Positions 8,998-17,563 are shown, counted from the stretch's first letter. The stretch is DNA of 41,574 nucleotides from Jiangella asiatica (GCF_004349065.1 NZ_SMKZ01000058.1:1-41574); one strand, 5' to 3'. Notes: generated by a model from the sequence alone, not told the origin. A program made the numbers and translations.

Positions 8998-9675
8998 TCA
9001 CCTCGCGATGTCGAGGACCCACCGCAGCTGGTCCTCGATGCTCTGTCCGGCCGGCAAGGTCAGATCGAGCACCGCGCTGCCGATGGTGAACGCCCAGTAA
9101 CCGTTTCGCTCGAGTTCACGGATGCGTTCCGCGCTGTCGACCGATCCAGCGTTCACCACGGCGATGTCCGGGATTCGACCGACCGCAGAAAGCAACGCGG
9201 GAACATCGCCCACGTAGCGATAACCCAGCAGCATCACGCCGTCCACGTACGGCGTCTCGATCGTTGTCTGGACGTCGCGAACGATGTCGGAGATCGCACC
9301 ATGAAGCCGCCCGGGCTCGATGGTGAGATCTCCGACCGTCGGAAAGTATCCGACTCCGCTTCCCTCGACCACGTCGAGGACAGCGGCCGTGTGCGTACCT
9401 CCTATGAGGCATTCCGCGCCCAGCTCAACGGCGAGTGCGGCCGCCTCGTGTTCGGCGTCCGCGCTGGCACCGACGATCTCGATGACCAGCTTTCGCCCGT
9501 CACCGGCTATCGCGGCACCAAGTTCACGGAGTGCGCCGACGGGAAGCCCGACGTTCTTGAACCCGACATAGGGCAGCTCCTCAGCAGTGAGACCCCGGGC
9601 GACCTCGTCATAGACCTCGAAGGCATCGGGGATCGTGACGTCGTTCTTCGTGAGCATGAACTGCGTTGTGATCAT
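8998..9675 (-). CDS. TIM-barrel phosphosugar enzyme, HisA/NanE-like fold
   Basis: 225 residues. Regular beta strands end in small/acidic residues: YVGFKNVGLP, KLVIEIVGASAD, AECLIGGTH, GVMLLGYRYVGD, DIAVVNAGSVDS, and WAFTIGSAVLDLTLP. The late GS-x-DS and TIGSAV motifs form the phosphate-binding site typical of HisA/TrpF/NanE-type barrels, so a phosphorylated sugar is the likely substrate. GGAAGG lies about 5 nt before the ATG. It sits 13 nt after the membrane-protein gene and 52 nt before the kinase gene, so one operon. I do not know a characterised member; isomerase, epimerase or aldolase are all possible. Confidence 0.75.
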   Translation of the reverse strand: MITTQFMLTKNDVTIPDAFEVYDEVARGLTAEELPYVGFKNVGLPVGALRELGAAIAGDGRKLVIEIVGASADAEHEAAALAVELGAECLIGGTHTAAVLDVVEGSGVGYFPTVGDLTIEPGRLHGAISDIVRDVQTTIETPYVDGVMLLGYRYVGDVPALLSAVGRIPDIAVVNAGSVDSAERIRELERNGYWAFTIGSAVLDLTLPAGQSIEDQLRWVLDIAR

Positions 9676-9688
9676 CTTGCCTTCCTGG

Positions 9689-10594
9689 TCAAAGGCCGGT
9701 GACGAGCGCGTCGACGCCGAAGACGACTGCGGTCAACGACCAGATCGTGTTCGCGGGCGGGTCGATGTGTGTGTCACCAGGGTTCTGAACAGCGCGGGCG
9801 AAGAACTCTCCGAGAACTCCGGCCACTGCCCCGACGAGGCCGCCGATCACGAGGTTGCCGGAAGCGGACGCAGCCACAGCCGACGTGAGCGTCATGTGGT
9901 GGGTGACGGGCACTCCTATGCCGATGGCGGCGAAGACGAGCGAGACGGCCGAGACCGCGAAGCCGGTAGGAACGGCGACGCTCTCCAGGTCGGGGTTCGA
10001 TGCGCTGATCTCGAGCGTCGCGTAGCTGGCGAGCAGCCCGGCGATGACACCCAACGTGGCAGCTTGAGACCAGTGCCTCTGGTGGGGCACCCAAGCCTCC
10101 TCGGCAGTGGAGGCGAAGCGCTGGCGCAGGCTCGGCCGCCGTGGCCAGCTCCCGAACAGCCCTTTCCGGCCGAACGCCATTCGAGATATGACGCCGAGGG
10201 CGACGACGGTGAGGGCGATGGAGTCGGTGCGCCCCGCGAGAGTGGGTCCGAGAAGATCGACAACGAGGTACCCGGCGGCGCCGAAGACCCCACCCACGAT
10301 CAACGGCCCCGGCTTGCCGATTTCCGCCAATGCGAAGCCGATGTCCTTCCCGTCGGCCAGCTGGTTGCGTCGGGCTGCATAGGCGGCACCGGCGACTCCA
10401 CCGGCGAACGCGACGTGTGGGCCGAAGAACGGCCCCAGCGCGACTGCATCGACGAACGTCGTGCCTCCACCGCCGAGTGCGATCGCGATACCGACGAGAA
10501 GAGCGACACCGCAGAAGATGAACGCAGCGAGAGCACCGATGGCCGCGCCGAACGCGCCTCCACCGAGCGCCGCGAGCAGGGATGTCCAGTCCAT
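9689..10594 (-). CDS. Multi-pass membrane protein, possible sugar permease of unassigned family
   Basis: 301 residues, with about eight to ten hydrophobic segments rich in Gly and Ala (ALGGGAFGAAIGALAAFIFC, GPHVAFAGGVAGAAYAARR, GPLIVGGVFGAAGYLVVDLL, LGVIAGLLASYATLEI, TSAVAASASGNLVIGGLVGA). ATG 10594 is preceded by GGAG. It is the first gene of the operon with the TIM-barrel enzyme and FGGY kinase, divergent from the DeoR regulator. No ABC or PTS genes are linked to this operon, so this protein is the obvious uptake candidate; that is inference from context. I do not recognise the family by name. Confidence 0.75.
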   Translation of the reverse strand: MDWTSLLAALGGGAFGAAIGALAAFIFCGVALLVGIAIALGGGGTTFVDAVALGPFFGPHVAFAGGVAGAAYAARRNQLADGKDIGFALAEIGKPGPLIVGGVFGAAGYLVVDLLGPTLAGRTDSIALTVVALGVISRMAFGRKGLFGSWPRRPSLRQRFASTAEEAWVPHQRHWSQAATLGVIAGLLASYATLEISASNPDLESVAVPTGFAVSAVSLVFAAIGIGVPVTHHMTLTSAVAASASGNLVIGGLVGAVAGVLGEFFARAVQNPGDTHIDPPANTIWSLTAVVFGVDALVTGL

Positions 10595-10726
10595 GGCCTC
10601 AGCTCCGTTGCGCTTGTGCATGTTTGGTTGCGTTTCGCCCCGGAAGCTATCGCAATCTGCACGGCTTCGCAACAATCAGCCTGTGCGACCTCGCATTTTC
10701 ACGCCTATTGCGGCATAATCGCGCAC
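10595..10726. promoter_or_regulatory. Divergent promoter of the sugar locus; DeoR leaderless start
   Basis: 132 bp between the membrane-protein operon and the DeoR gene. A -10-like CATAAT at 10714-10719 lies only 7 nt before the DeoR ATG and no Shine-Dalgarno is visible, so the DeoR mRNA is probably leaderless. Repeated GTTGCG and inverted CGCAAC words within about 10608-10672 are candidate DeoR binding sites. Confidence 0.45.
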
Positions 10727-11626
10727 ATGGAGATGCCCGAGAGTGCGCTGGAAGACAACCTCTTGAAGTCTCAGCGACACGACCGGATCCTCGCGTTGCT
10801 GCGCTCACAGGGTCAGGTCCATGCCACGAAGCTCGGCGACACGTTCGGCGTGTCTGCCTACACGATCCGCCGCGACCTCGACGAACTCGCGGACGCCGGC
10901 ATGTTGGAGCGCGTGCACGGCGGCGCCGTTCTCGCCTCCCACGTGCCCCGCACCTACGCCGAGCGCCAGGAACAGTCCGTTGCCGAGAAGACGCAGAGCG
11001 CACGCGCCGCGATCGGACTCCTCGAGTCCAACCAGCTCGTGATCGTCGACGGCGGAAGCACAGCCGCTCTCTTCGTGGAAGCGCTCCCGTCGAACTATCC
11101 CGCCACCTTCGTGACCCACGCTCCCTCGATCGCGGCGGCACTCATCGCCAAGGAGCCCGACGACGTCATCTCGATCGGCGGCCGGGTCGACCCGTTCTCG
11201 CGGGTCTGCGTGGGAGCCACCACCGTCGAGGCGTACAACAACCTCACCGCTGACCTGTGCGTTCTCGGCATCTGGGGCGTCAACGTGACTCAGGGCATCT
11301 CATCGCCCTACCACGAGGAGGCACTCGTGCGATCGGCGATGGTCGCGGCCGCCGGCAGGGTCGTCGGCCTCGCCGTTTCGGACAAGCTCGGGACGGGTGG
11401 CGCCTTCAAGGTCGCCCCGGTCACGGCTTTGACGCACCTCTCCGTCGAATCCAATGTGCCTGACGAGCTGCTTGCCCCGTTCGAGGAGGCAGGCGTGAAG
11501 GTCCTGCGCCCCGAGTCGAACCCGGTGGACGTTGTATCCAGCCGGTCGCGGCTTTCGACAACCGGGCATACCGTCGAGCGCCGAACGCCCCAGTTCAGGA
11601 GCAGCCGTCGCGTGGACGACCAGTGA
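10727..11626 (+). CDS. DeoR-family transcriptional regulator
   Basis: 299 residues. The DeoR winged helix is at residues ~15-68 (RHDRILALLRSQGQVHATKL, then TIRRDLDELADAGMLERVHGG). The DeoRC sugar-phosphate-sensing domain is at ~85-245 (VIVDGGSTAALFVEALP, VISIGGRVDP, CVLGIWGVN, VGLAVSDKLGTGG). The frame stays open far upstream, but DeoR homology starts at 10727. It is divergent from the membrane-protein/TIM-barrel/FGGY operon and overlaps the downstream SDR by GTGA. DeoR regulators normally respond to a phosphorylated intermediate, here probably a product of the kinase. The ~45-residue C-terminal tail is unusual and low in complexity. Confidence 0.93.
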   Translation: MEMPESALEDNLLKSQRHDRILALLRSQGQVHATKLGDTFGVSAYTIRRDLDELADAGMLERVHGGAVLASHVPRTYAERQEQSVAEKTQSARAAIGLLESNQLVIVDGGSTAALFVEALPSNYPATFVTHAPSIAAALIAKEPDDVISIGGRVDPFSRVCVGATTVEAYNNLTADLCVLGIWGVNVTQGISSPYHEEALVRSAMVAAAGRVVGLAVSDKLGTGGAFKVAPVTALTHLSVESNVPDELLAPFEEAGVKVLRPESNPVDVVSSRSRLSTTGHTVERRTPQFRSSRRVDDQ

Positions 11627-12390
11627 ACGGCCCGCAGACGGGTGACGGCCGGCGTGTCGCCCTCGTGACGGGTAGCTCGCGAGGTCTGGGCAGCAGCATC
11701 GCACGCCGCCTTGCGCGCGACGGGCTCTCCGTCGCCGTCAACGGCCTGCCCGGCGAACCTCAAATGTTCGAGGTCGCTCGCGCCATCCGTGACGACGGCG
11801 GCGTCGCCGATGCCTTTCCCGCCGACGTCACTGACGATGAGCAGGTCACCAAGCTCGTGGCGGCGATCACTGATCGCATCGGCCCCGTCGAGGTGTTGGT
11901 GCTCAACGCGACCGGCCCACAGCCCGAAGCCCCGCTGGGTGAAGTGACGTGGCACGACCACCGGGCACAGCTCGACTTCTTCGTCAAGAGCCCCGTACTG
12001 CTCGGCCGCGCCGTACTCCTCGGGATGCGGGCCCGGCGGTTCGGTCGCATCGTGCAGATCGACTCGGAGGTGGCCGACCGGCCGCCTCCCGGCCGGTCGG
12101 CCTATGCCACCGCCAAGAGCGCACAGATCGGCCTCACCAGGAGCTGGGCGCGTGAGCTCGCACCCCACGGGATCACGGTCAACACGATCGCGCCGGGGTT
12201 CATCCCCGTCGAGCGGCACGCTGACGTGCCTGCGGAGATCCGAACCGCGTATCTCAACTCGGTCCCCGCGGGACGCATGGGTACACCGGAGGACATCGCC
12301 CACGCGGTGAGTTTCCTTGCCTCGGACGAGGCGGGCTTCGTGACCGGTCAGCGCATCGTCGTCGACGGCGGCCGCGCGCTGATCGGGTGA
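11623..12390 (+). CDS. Short-chain dehydrogenase/reductase (SDR)
   Basis: 255 residues, a classical SDR. It has the cofactor motif VALVTGSSRGLGSSIARRLA, then VLVLNATG in place of NNAG, the catalytic YATAK after a serine in IVQIDSE, APHGITVNTIAPG, and a C-terminal VTGQRIVVDGGRALIG. The GTG start overlaps the DeoR stop, so the two are co-transcribed. It is probably an NAD(P)-dependent sugar or polyol dehydrogenase in the same pathway as the divergent kinase operon; the substrate is not readable. Confidence 0.92.
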   Translation: MNGPQTGDGRRVALVTGSSRGLGSSIARRLARDGLSVAVNGLPGEPQMFEVARAIRDDGGVADAFPADVTDDEQVTKLVAAITDRIGPVEVLVLNATGPQPEAPLGEVTWHDHRAQLDFFVKSPVLLGRAVLLGMRARRFGRIVQIDSEVADRPPPGRSAYATAKSAQIGLTRSWARELAPHGITVNTIAPGFIPVERHADVPAEIRTAYLNSVPAGRMGTPEDIAHAVSFLASDEAGFVTGQRIVVDGGRALIG

Positions 12391-12554
12391 CCCCAGGGGC
12401 GCCGGGACGGCCGACGCGCTCCTCTCGCCCGCCCTTGGCGCGCCGACCACTATCTCGCAATTGGCCCTGGTGTGCGCCGTTCGTGGCGCTGACACTGAGG
12501 CTCACTCAGCGAAGGTCGTCGCCCCTGGTGCCCTCGCCGGAAGGAGTCCCCGTC

Positions 12555-14936
12555 ATGAGGCTGTCCCGCCGCGCCATCGTGGCGCGTGGTCGAGCGTGGG
12601 GGGCGGTCCTGGGTGCGGCACTGCTGGCCGCCGCCCTCACCCCGCCGGAGTCGCGGCCGCTGGACGGTCTTCCCGCAGCGGCCGACGCCGACCTGACGAC
12701 TGCCGGCCACTCGCCCGGACGCGGCCAGGTGCAGATGCCGCTGGTGCCCGGTGTGTCGGCGGACCCCGCGATCACCACGCACGACGGCCGCTATTACCTC
12801 ACGTACAACAAGGAGGGGTTCGCCGACTCGATCGTGATGCGGGTCGCGTCCAGTCTCGACGGCCTGTACCACGCGCCCGATCAGGTCGTGTGGGAGGGCG
12901 GGCAGGGCCCGGCGGAGGTCAGGTCGCGGGTCGGGCTGGGGTCCTGGCTCCTGTCATGGAACGGCCGGTGGTATCTGTACGGCTGGGGGGACGACGGCTC
13001 GAGCGTGACGACGTCCATCCCGTTCGTTCTCGAGAGCGAGGGCGACGATCCTCTGGGTCCGTACCGGTTCAAGGCCATGTTCTCGTCGCCGGCCCCGGAG
13101 ATCGGAGGCGATGGTCATGGATATGCGGCGAGTCCGGTCAGGGTGGGCGACCGGCTGTACCTCACGCAGACCTCGCAAGGTCGTATCTTCCTCGCGGAGC
13201 TGGCCGACCCGTGGACGCTGGCCACCGGCTGGTCGCCGATACTGAAGCCTGGATCGGACGGCTGGGAGTGCGCGAACGGGCGGTGCCTGGTCGAGGGTGG
13301 CTCGGCCGTGGTCCGAGACGGCCGGGTCGCCCTCCTGTTCTCGGCCGGAGGATACGAGTCTCCCGACTACTGCGTCGGTATGGCTGTGGCCGACGTGGGC
13401 GACGACCTCCGTGATCCGGCGGCCTGGACCAAGTCCGACGACTGCGTCGTCGCCCGCGACGACGATGCCGGTGTGTACGGGCCGGCGTCGATGATCTGGT
13501 TCACCAGTCCGGACCAACGCGAGGACTGGGTGGTCTATCACATCAAGACGACGACCGAACTCACCGGCGGCGATCGTGTTCTCCAGGCCAGGCCGGTGAC
13601 CTGGCGCCCGGACGGGACGCCGGACTTCGGTCACTCGCTGCCCGAGGACGCCTTCCGGCTGCTCCCCTCCGGGGATCCGGGCGGGCGGTTCCACGAGGCG
13701 GAAGACGCCGACAGAACGGGCGCCCGGGAGGTCCGGTCGGGCGCCGCCTCCGGAGGCCGCTACGTCAGGATCGAGAACGGCGACTCGGTCACTTTCTCGG
13801 TGACCTCGAACCGAGCCGGCACGGTTCCGGTCTACGTCTGGGTGCGCGCGGAGACCGGGCAGCGTCCGAGGCTTCACGTCCGGGTGAACGGACGGGAGCC
13901 CGTCGCCGTCGCAGTCCCGGTCGGTGGACGTTCCGAGGGCTTCGAGGCCGGCCAGTTCGCCACGGTCGCGCTGCCGCTGCGCTCCGGAGCGAACACCATC
14001 GAGTTGACCGGCGCCGACCAGGTCGTCGGAGTCGATCGGGTCTGGATCGACTCGCCGTTGACCGCCGACGGCGCGGCGGCGGCACAGCTGGGTGACCGGT
14101 TGGTGGTGCTCGACGTGGTCGACGGCGGGATCGAAGCGACCGCGTGCACGGACGAGACGTGTGAGCTGCTCGATCCGCCGCCACCCCCACCGGAGCGTCT
14201 GGTCGGCCATCCCGGGGCCGTCTCGCGGGACGGAACGTCCGTCGACGTCTTCGCCATCGGCACGGACGGCACGGTGTGGCAGACCGCTCTACGCGACGGG
14301 CACTGGAGTGCGTGGGACGACCGCGGCTCGCCGCCCCCGGGGGTCGCGCCAGGAGGCGTGTCGGCAGCAGCGCGGACGTCAGACAACCTCGACATCTACG
14401 TGTTGGGCACGGACGGCAGGGTGTGGAGCACCGCGTGGCAGGCCGGCGGCAGCTGGATCGGCTGGTTCGCTCCGGACCAGCGCGGATACGGTGTCGGACA
14501 GGTTTCGGCGCCGTCGGGTGTGGGGCGCCGGCCGCTCCAGCTCGACCTGGCCAGTGTCGGCAGCGATGGGCAGATCTGGCTCACGTGGTGGAACCGGTCC
14601 TGGAACCGCAGCTATCCGGTCGGCGCACCGCCGGGCGGGGCGACGTCGGCGCCGGCCCTGGCGTCGAGGGACGAGAGCTCCTTCGACGTCATAGTGCGTG
14701 GCGCGGACGGCAACATCTGGGGCGCGGAGTTCGACGACACGCACGGATGGAGCGAGTGGGTACGCGTCCCGGGCGAGCTACCCGGTGGCGCGGACTCCGC
14801 CCCGGTTCTGGTGGCGGACCGAGCGACGGGGACGGCCACTGCCGCGGTCCGGACGGCCGACTCATGGTGGACGGCCACGCTCGAGGGGACCAGCTGGTCG
14901 CCGTGGCGGCGGCTTCCGCCGCCGGCCCGACGGTGA
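12555..14936 (+). CDS. Secreted GH43-like propeller, CBM6/35-like and PLL-type (DUF346) propeller protein
   Basis: 793 residues with three modules. A signal peptide (RRAIVARGRAWGAVLGAALL) is followed by a GH43-like five-bladed propeller at ~65-370 (VSADPAITTHDGRYYLTYN; WLLSWNGRWYLYGWGDDG). A CBM6/35-like beta-sandwich follows at ~376-503 (RFHEAEDADRTGA; GVDRVWIDSP). Then come PLL/DUF346 propeller repeats from ~547 to the end (DVFAIGTDGTVWQTAL; DIYVLGTDGRVWSTAW; DLASVGSDGQIWLTWW; DVIVRGADGNIWGAEF). PLL repeats bind sugars in known lectins. GGAAGGAG precedes ATG 12555; the earlier GTG at 12387 would bury the signal peptide. Parts of the PLL coding sequence are duplicated at 29811-30070. Likely a secreted polysaccharide-binding hydrolase. 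Confidence 0.85.
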   Translation: MRLSRRAIVARGRAWGAVLGAALLAAALTPPESRPLDGLPAAADADLTTAGHSPGRGQVQMPLVPGVSADPAITTHDGRYYLTYNKEGFADSIVMRVASSLDGLYHAPDQVVWEGGQGPAEVRSRVGLGSWLLSWNGRWYLYGWGDDGSSVTTSIPFVLESEGDDPLGPYRFKAMFSSPAPEIGGDGHGYAASPVRVGDRLYLTQTSQGRIFLAELADPWTLATGWSPILKPGSDGWECANGRCLVEGGSAVVRDGRVALLFSAGGYESPDYCVGMAVADVGDDLRDPAAWTKSDDCVVARDDDAGVYGPASMIWFTSPDQREDWVVYHIKTTTELTGGDRVLQARPVTWRPDGTPDFGHSLPEDAFRLLPSGDPGGRFHEAEDADRTGAREVRSGAASGGRYVRIENGDSVTFSVTSNRAGTVPVYVWVRAETGQRPRLHVRVNGREPVAVAVPVGGRSEGFEAGQFATVALPLRSGANTIELTGADQVVGVDRVWIDSPLTADGAAAAQLGDRLVVLDVVDGGIEATACTDETCELLDPPPPPPERLVGHPGAVSRDGTSVDVFAIGTDGTVWQTALRDGHWSAWDDRGSPPPGVAPGGVSAAARTSDNLDIYVLGTDGRVWSTAWQAGGSWIGWFAPDQRGYGVGQVSAPSGVGRRPLQLDLASVGSDGQIWLTWWNRSWNRSYPVGAPPGGATSAPALASRDESSFDVIVRGADGNIWGAEFDDTHGWSEWVRVPGELPGGADSAPVLVADRATGTATAAVRTADSWWTATLEGTSWSPWRRLPPPARR
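14189..14367 (+). repeat. PLL-gene segment directly repeated at 29811-29989
   Basis: This stretch of the PLL-propeller gene matches 29811-29989 in the same orientation, with about two substitutions and one single-base deletion in the far copy. The two copies are 15,622 bp apart and bracket the degraded island. Confidence 0.9.
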
Positions 14937-15513
14937 CCGCCGACAATTCAACGGCCGAGATGATTGCTATGGGCTCGAACATGCGACGGTCGGAGCGGCA
15001 GGCTCATTTTCGAGACGTCCTTGCCGAGATCAATGCCGACGACCGCGGTTTCGCAGTTTTTCGAGGACGCCGATAACTTTGATGCGAAAGTCCGGGTTGG
15101 TATGGGTGATTCCGGCACAACAATAGTCGAGGCAATCAACCGGTACAGTGACGACCCGCCACCGGAAGCGCCGAGGTGTTGGAACGACTGGCCAGGCTAG
15201 GATTCACTGTCACCGATGGCGAAATGTACCCGTGGCGTCCGATCGACACGACCTCGCTCGGATCTGCCAGCTTTTCTCGGTTCGCCTAGTTGCCCACGGC
15301 AACGCCCGTACAGCGGCTTTTACCGGTTCACCGGCACGGGATCGTTCGACGACACACCGATCTGCTGCTTGCTGGCCGGGAGTCCAGACCGTTCAGCGCC
15401 TCCGGGACGGCGCCAGGGTCGGTCAGCTTGGTCACGGTCGGCCACCTCACGGTCACTGTTTCGCGTGATTGTCTGCGTTGACCGGTTCCGGCACCGGCCA
15501 CTCGTGTCCTTGG
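14937..15513. other. Gene-poor start of the island, no intact gene
   Basis: No full-length gene is convincing over these ~580 bp. There is one possible frameshifted short reading frame (15033-15289, listed separately). Third-position GC is lower than in the flanking genes. No hairpin, tRNA or insertion-sequence end was recognised. Confidence 0.5.
15033..15289 (+). pseudogene. Possible frameshifted small gene, family unknown
   Basis: The frame from ATG 15033 reads TAVSQFFEDADNFDAKVRVG and GMGDSGTTIVEAINRYSDDP, then becomes unlikely. The next frame continues sensibly from about 15170 as AEVLERLARLGFTVTDGEMY and PWRPIDTTSLGSASFSRFA, ending at TAG 15287-15289. One small indel near 15165 would join them into a protein of about 85 residues. 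Low third-position GC suggests foreign origin. I do not recognise the family, and the join is an inference. Confidence 0.3.
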
Positions 15514-15672
15514 CTACCTCTCGTTCGCGTCGCGACGCTCGTCCGATGCCTTCGTCAGGTCCGGACGCCCGTCGTCCGGAGCATTGTTCGACGGCTCGGA
15601 GTCCTGATCCTGATGCTCGGCATCGAGAGCCTTCTCCTGCTGTTCGTTCTTCTCGGCTTCGCTCATCGACAT
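15514..15672 (-). CDS. Possible small acidic hydrophilic protein
   Basis: 52 residues from ATG 15672 (or 50 from ATG 15666). The composition is dominated by Glu, Asp, Gln, Lys and Asn (SEAEKNEQQEKALDAEH and DSEPSNNAPDDGRPDLTKAS), like small disordered stress proteins of actinomycetes. No cysteine, no membrane segment, weak ribosome-binding site. It lies alone in a gene-poor stretch. It could be chance coding, but the composition is not what random high-GC frames give. Confidence 0.35.
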   Translation of the reverse strand: MSMSEAEKNEQQEKALDAEHQDQDSEPSNNAPDDGRPDLTKASDERRDANER

Positions 15673-16032
15673 CCCATACTCACGAGCTCTCGTGACCATT
15701 CGGTGAACGGCTCAGATCGAGGGTCTGCGGTAGCGAGATCCTGGCCCCGATTGGCGACGCCGAAGACGGGAAACAGAAGCGGCATGAGTGTCCAAGACCG
15801 CACAGCGACTTCGCGACGACAGCCCACCATGCCATCAGATGTCGCGGCCGGCCCACACCTCTTGGACCCATGTCGCGTCCGCGACCGCGATAATGGTGTC
15901 GCGGGCATGGATGCTCGTCCTGACCAGGACCCACACGAGCGCGCCAATCATGCGAGCACGACCACGGCGCTCACATTCGACCCGCTCAGAAGGCGACCAG
16001 GTAGCTTCTCACCGCGGCCCGGCGTCACCCGG

Positions 16033-16524
16033 CTAGGTCTTTCGATGGCTTCGATCGTCGAGCCGCTCAAGCGCGAGGGAAACCACGACAGCATAGGCCG
16101 CATGTGGCACGACATCGGCCGCCCAGTCCAGAGCTCTCCATCGACGCGGATCCGTGACGCGCAGACCGATCATCGGAGCATTGCCAGCCAGCGTCGCGAG
16201 GACCCAAGCCGACAGGGTGGCCCGTGGCGATCGGGTCCACTTCCCGGCCTGCGCCACGCCAAGCACTGCACCAGTCCCTACGCCTACGGCGACGCCGAGA
16301 AGCGCGCCCATGCCGGACAGACGCGCCTCCCGCTTGGCTTCGTCGCCGGCTGACGAGACACCGATGAGCTCGGCTATGCGTTTGACCGTGTCGTGCGGCG
16401 TGGAACTGCTCGGTCGACCCCGGGCGATCATGTCGAGATACGTCGTCGCGTTCAATGCCGTCGTGCCGGCTGCACCGGCGAGCGCGCCATGCACGAGATG
16501 GGGCGTCAAGGTTGCCATGCCCAT
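16033..16524 (-). CDS. Conserved actinobacterial membrane protein of unknown function
   Basis: 163 residues with about four hydrophobic segments. It begins near VHGALAGAAGTTALNATTYL, followed by a conserved-looking soluble patch (DMIARGRPSSSTPHDTVKRI), then GMGALLGVAVGVGTGAVLGV, GNAPMIGLRVTDPRRW and DWAADVVPHAAYAVVVSLAL. This pattern is familiar from small hypothetical proteins near stress genes in actinomycetes, but no function is known to me. ATG 16524 has GGGA about 8 nt upstream; ATG 16518 is also possible. It stands alone in a degraded region and appears intact. Confidence 0.75.
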   Translation of the reverse strand: MGMATLTPHLVHGALAGAAGTTALNATTYLDMIARGRPSSSTPHDTVKRIAELIGVSSAGDEAKREARLSGMGALLGVAVGVGTGAVLGVAQAGKWTRSPRATLSAWVLATLAGNAPMIGLRVTDPRRWRALDWAADVVPHAAYAVVVSLALERLDDRSHRKT

Positions 16525-17269
16525 GTCATTCCCGTTGCGTCGAAATCCAGTCAGGAGCTGCCGTCGGACAGCGGTTGAGACTAGGCATCGATCCGGCGAC
16601 CGTGACGGCTGGATGTCGGTCGTCGAACCGGTCGAGAAGCTGTTCGTCCTGCGCTTTGTCTTGACTATTGGCTCTGCCTTCGATGCCCCCGCGCAGCAGG
16701 GCCACGGTGATCGTGGACCAGCGCGGCGCTTCTCGGTGCGCCGCCACTACAACCCAGCCGGTGAAGGCCCAGCAGTCCGCGAGACCGAATCCACCTGTTC
16801 CGGCCCAACTGGCACGTTCTGTTTGACCTCGATCACTGCATCACCCCCGGCGTCGCCGTAGTACGTCACTCCCGGCCGTACCTACCGCGCTTGCGTTCAG
16901 CCTCGCCACGGTCCGACGACGTCATGAATGCCAGGTAGCCAGCAAAAGGGCAGCATGGAGGCGAGCTCTGGCCAGAAACCTGCCTCGAGTGAGGCTCAGT
17001 CGCGTCATCGCGCATCGCGCGCGATCCCGCGTCAGCCACGTCACCGATCGGCTCACCTGACTCGTATCCGCGGTCTCGTCCCGATGGCCGGCGCGATCGG
17101 CCATGCCGTGGCCCGGTTTGCCGGCGCGAATCCCGGGCACAAGTTGAAGCAGGATCTGCAGCGGATCAAGTCGTTGGTCGAGACTGGCGTATCGCCGTCC
17201 CACGCCGCACAGCCGACCTCCGACGTGGAGTAGACCCGTGCCTGGTTGTGCCACCCCGCACCAGGGTGC
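16525..17269. other. Gene-poor stretch with one gene remnant
   Basis: About 745 bp without an intact gene. From 16525 to 16920 the only frames have arginine-rich or incoherent translations. From 16928 to 17233 there is a fragment listed separately. No repeats, hairpins or mobile-element ends were seen. Confidence 0.5.
16928..17233 (+). pseudogene. Possible C-terminal remnant of an SRPBCC/cyclase-type protein
   Basis: The last ~50 codons read like a real protein tail: VPMAGAIGHAVARFAGANPG, then KLKQDLQRIKSLVETGV and a Ser/Pro-rich end. This recalls the tail of SRPBCC/polyketide-cyclase-like proteins (amphipathic helix plus a KxDLxRxKxLxETG-type motif). The N-terminal ~50 codons are a basic, low-complexity stretch unlike that family. 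It is best read as a fragment left after deletion of the catalytic domain, but could be an unrelated small gene. Confidence 0.35.
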
Positions 17270-17563
17270 TTATTCGCCGCGTTCGCTCACCTGGAATCGC
17301 ACCTGTCCTTGCTCGCTGACTCGAGCACCGAGCGTTTTGTGATCAAGTGCGGTCGCCGCTGCCGGCGCCAGGAAAACCCGGGCGCCTCCGATGTCGATCA
17401 CCTCGTCCAGCGGCGCCGGGCCAGCCGCGAGTTCCGCCGCGAAGGCAGGCGAGCCGTCCTGTTTGACGACGGGGGCGATGCGCAAACCTGCCCCCTCAGG
17501 CACGTGAGACTCGTGGACGAGTGAACGGATCGCGGAGACGGCGTTGTCGGTCATTGTGAGCAT
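17270..17563 (-). CDS. HesB/IscA-like Fe-S biogenesis protein, variant
   Basis: 97 residues starting MLTMTDNAVSAIRSLV, with AGLRIAP, DEVIDIGGARVFLAPAAATA and LDHKTLGARV. The fold pattern is that of the HesB/IscA/ErpA family (Fe-S cluster carriers). The usual cysteines (one central and a C-terminal Cys-x-Cys) are absent, as in actinobacterial adhesin-like members. Cluster carriage is therefore doubtful. GAGGAGG lies about 6 nt before ATG 17563, a strong signal. The gene appears intact among degraded neighbours. Confidence 0.8.
   Translation of the reverse strand: MLTMTDNAVSAIRSLVHESHVPEGAGLRIAPVVKQDGSPAFAAELAAGPAPLDEVIDIGGARVFLAPAAATALDHKTLGARVSEQGQVRFQVSERGE

Noticed and set aside
9635-10726. 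Upstream extension of the DeoR frame
   Set aside because: It is antisense to the membrane-protein gene, hydrophilic and incoherent; DeoR homology starts only at 10727.
14948-15139. Minus-strand frame with VVGIDLGKDVSK, recalling IS110 transposase starts
   Set aside because: The match is about a dozen residues, no further transposase motif follows, and no inverted repeats or target duplication are seen.
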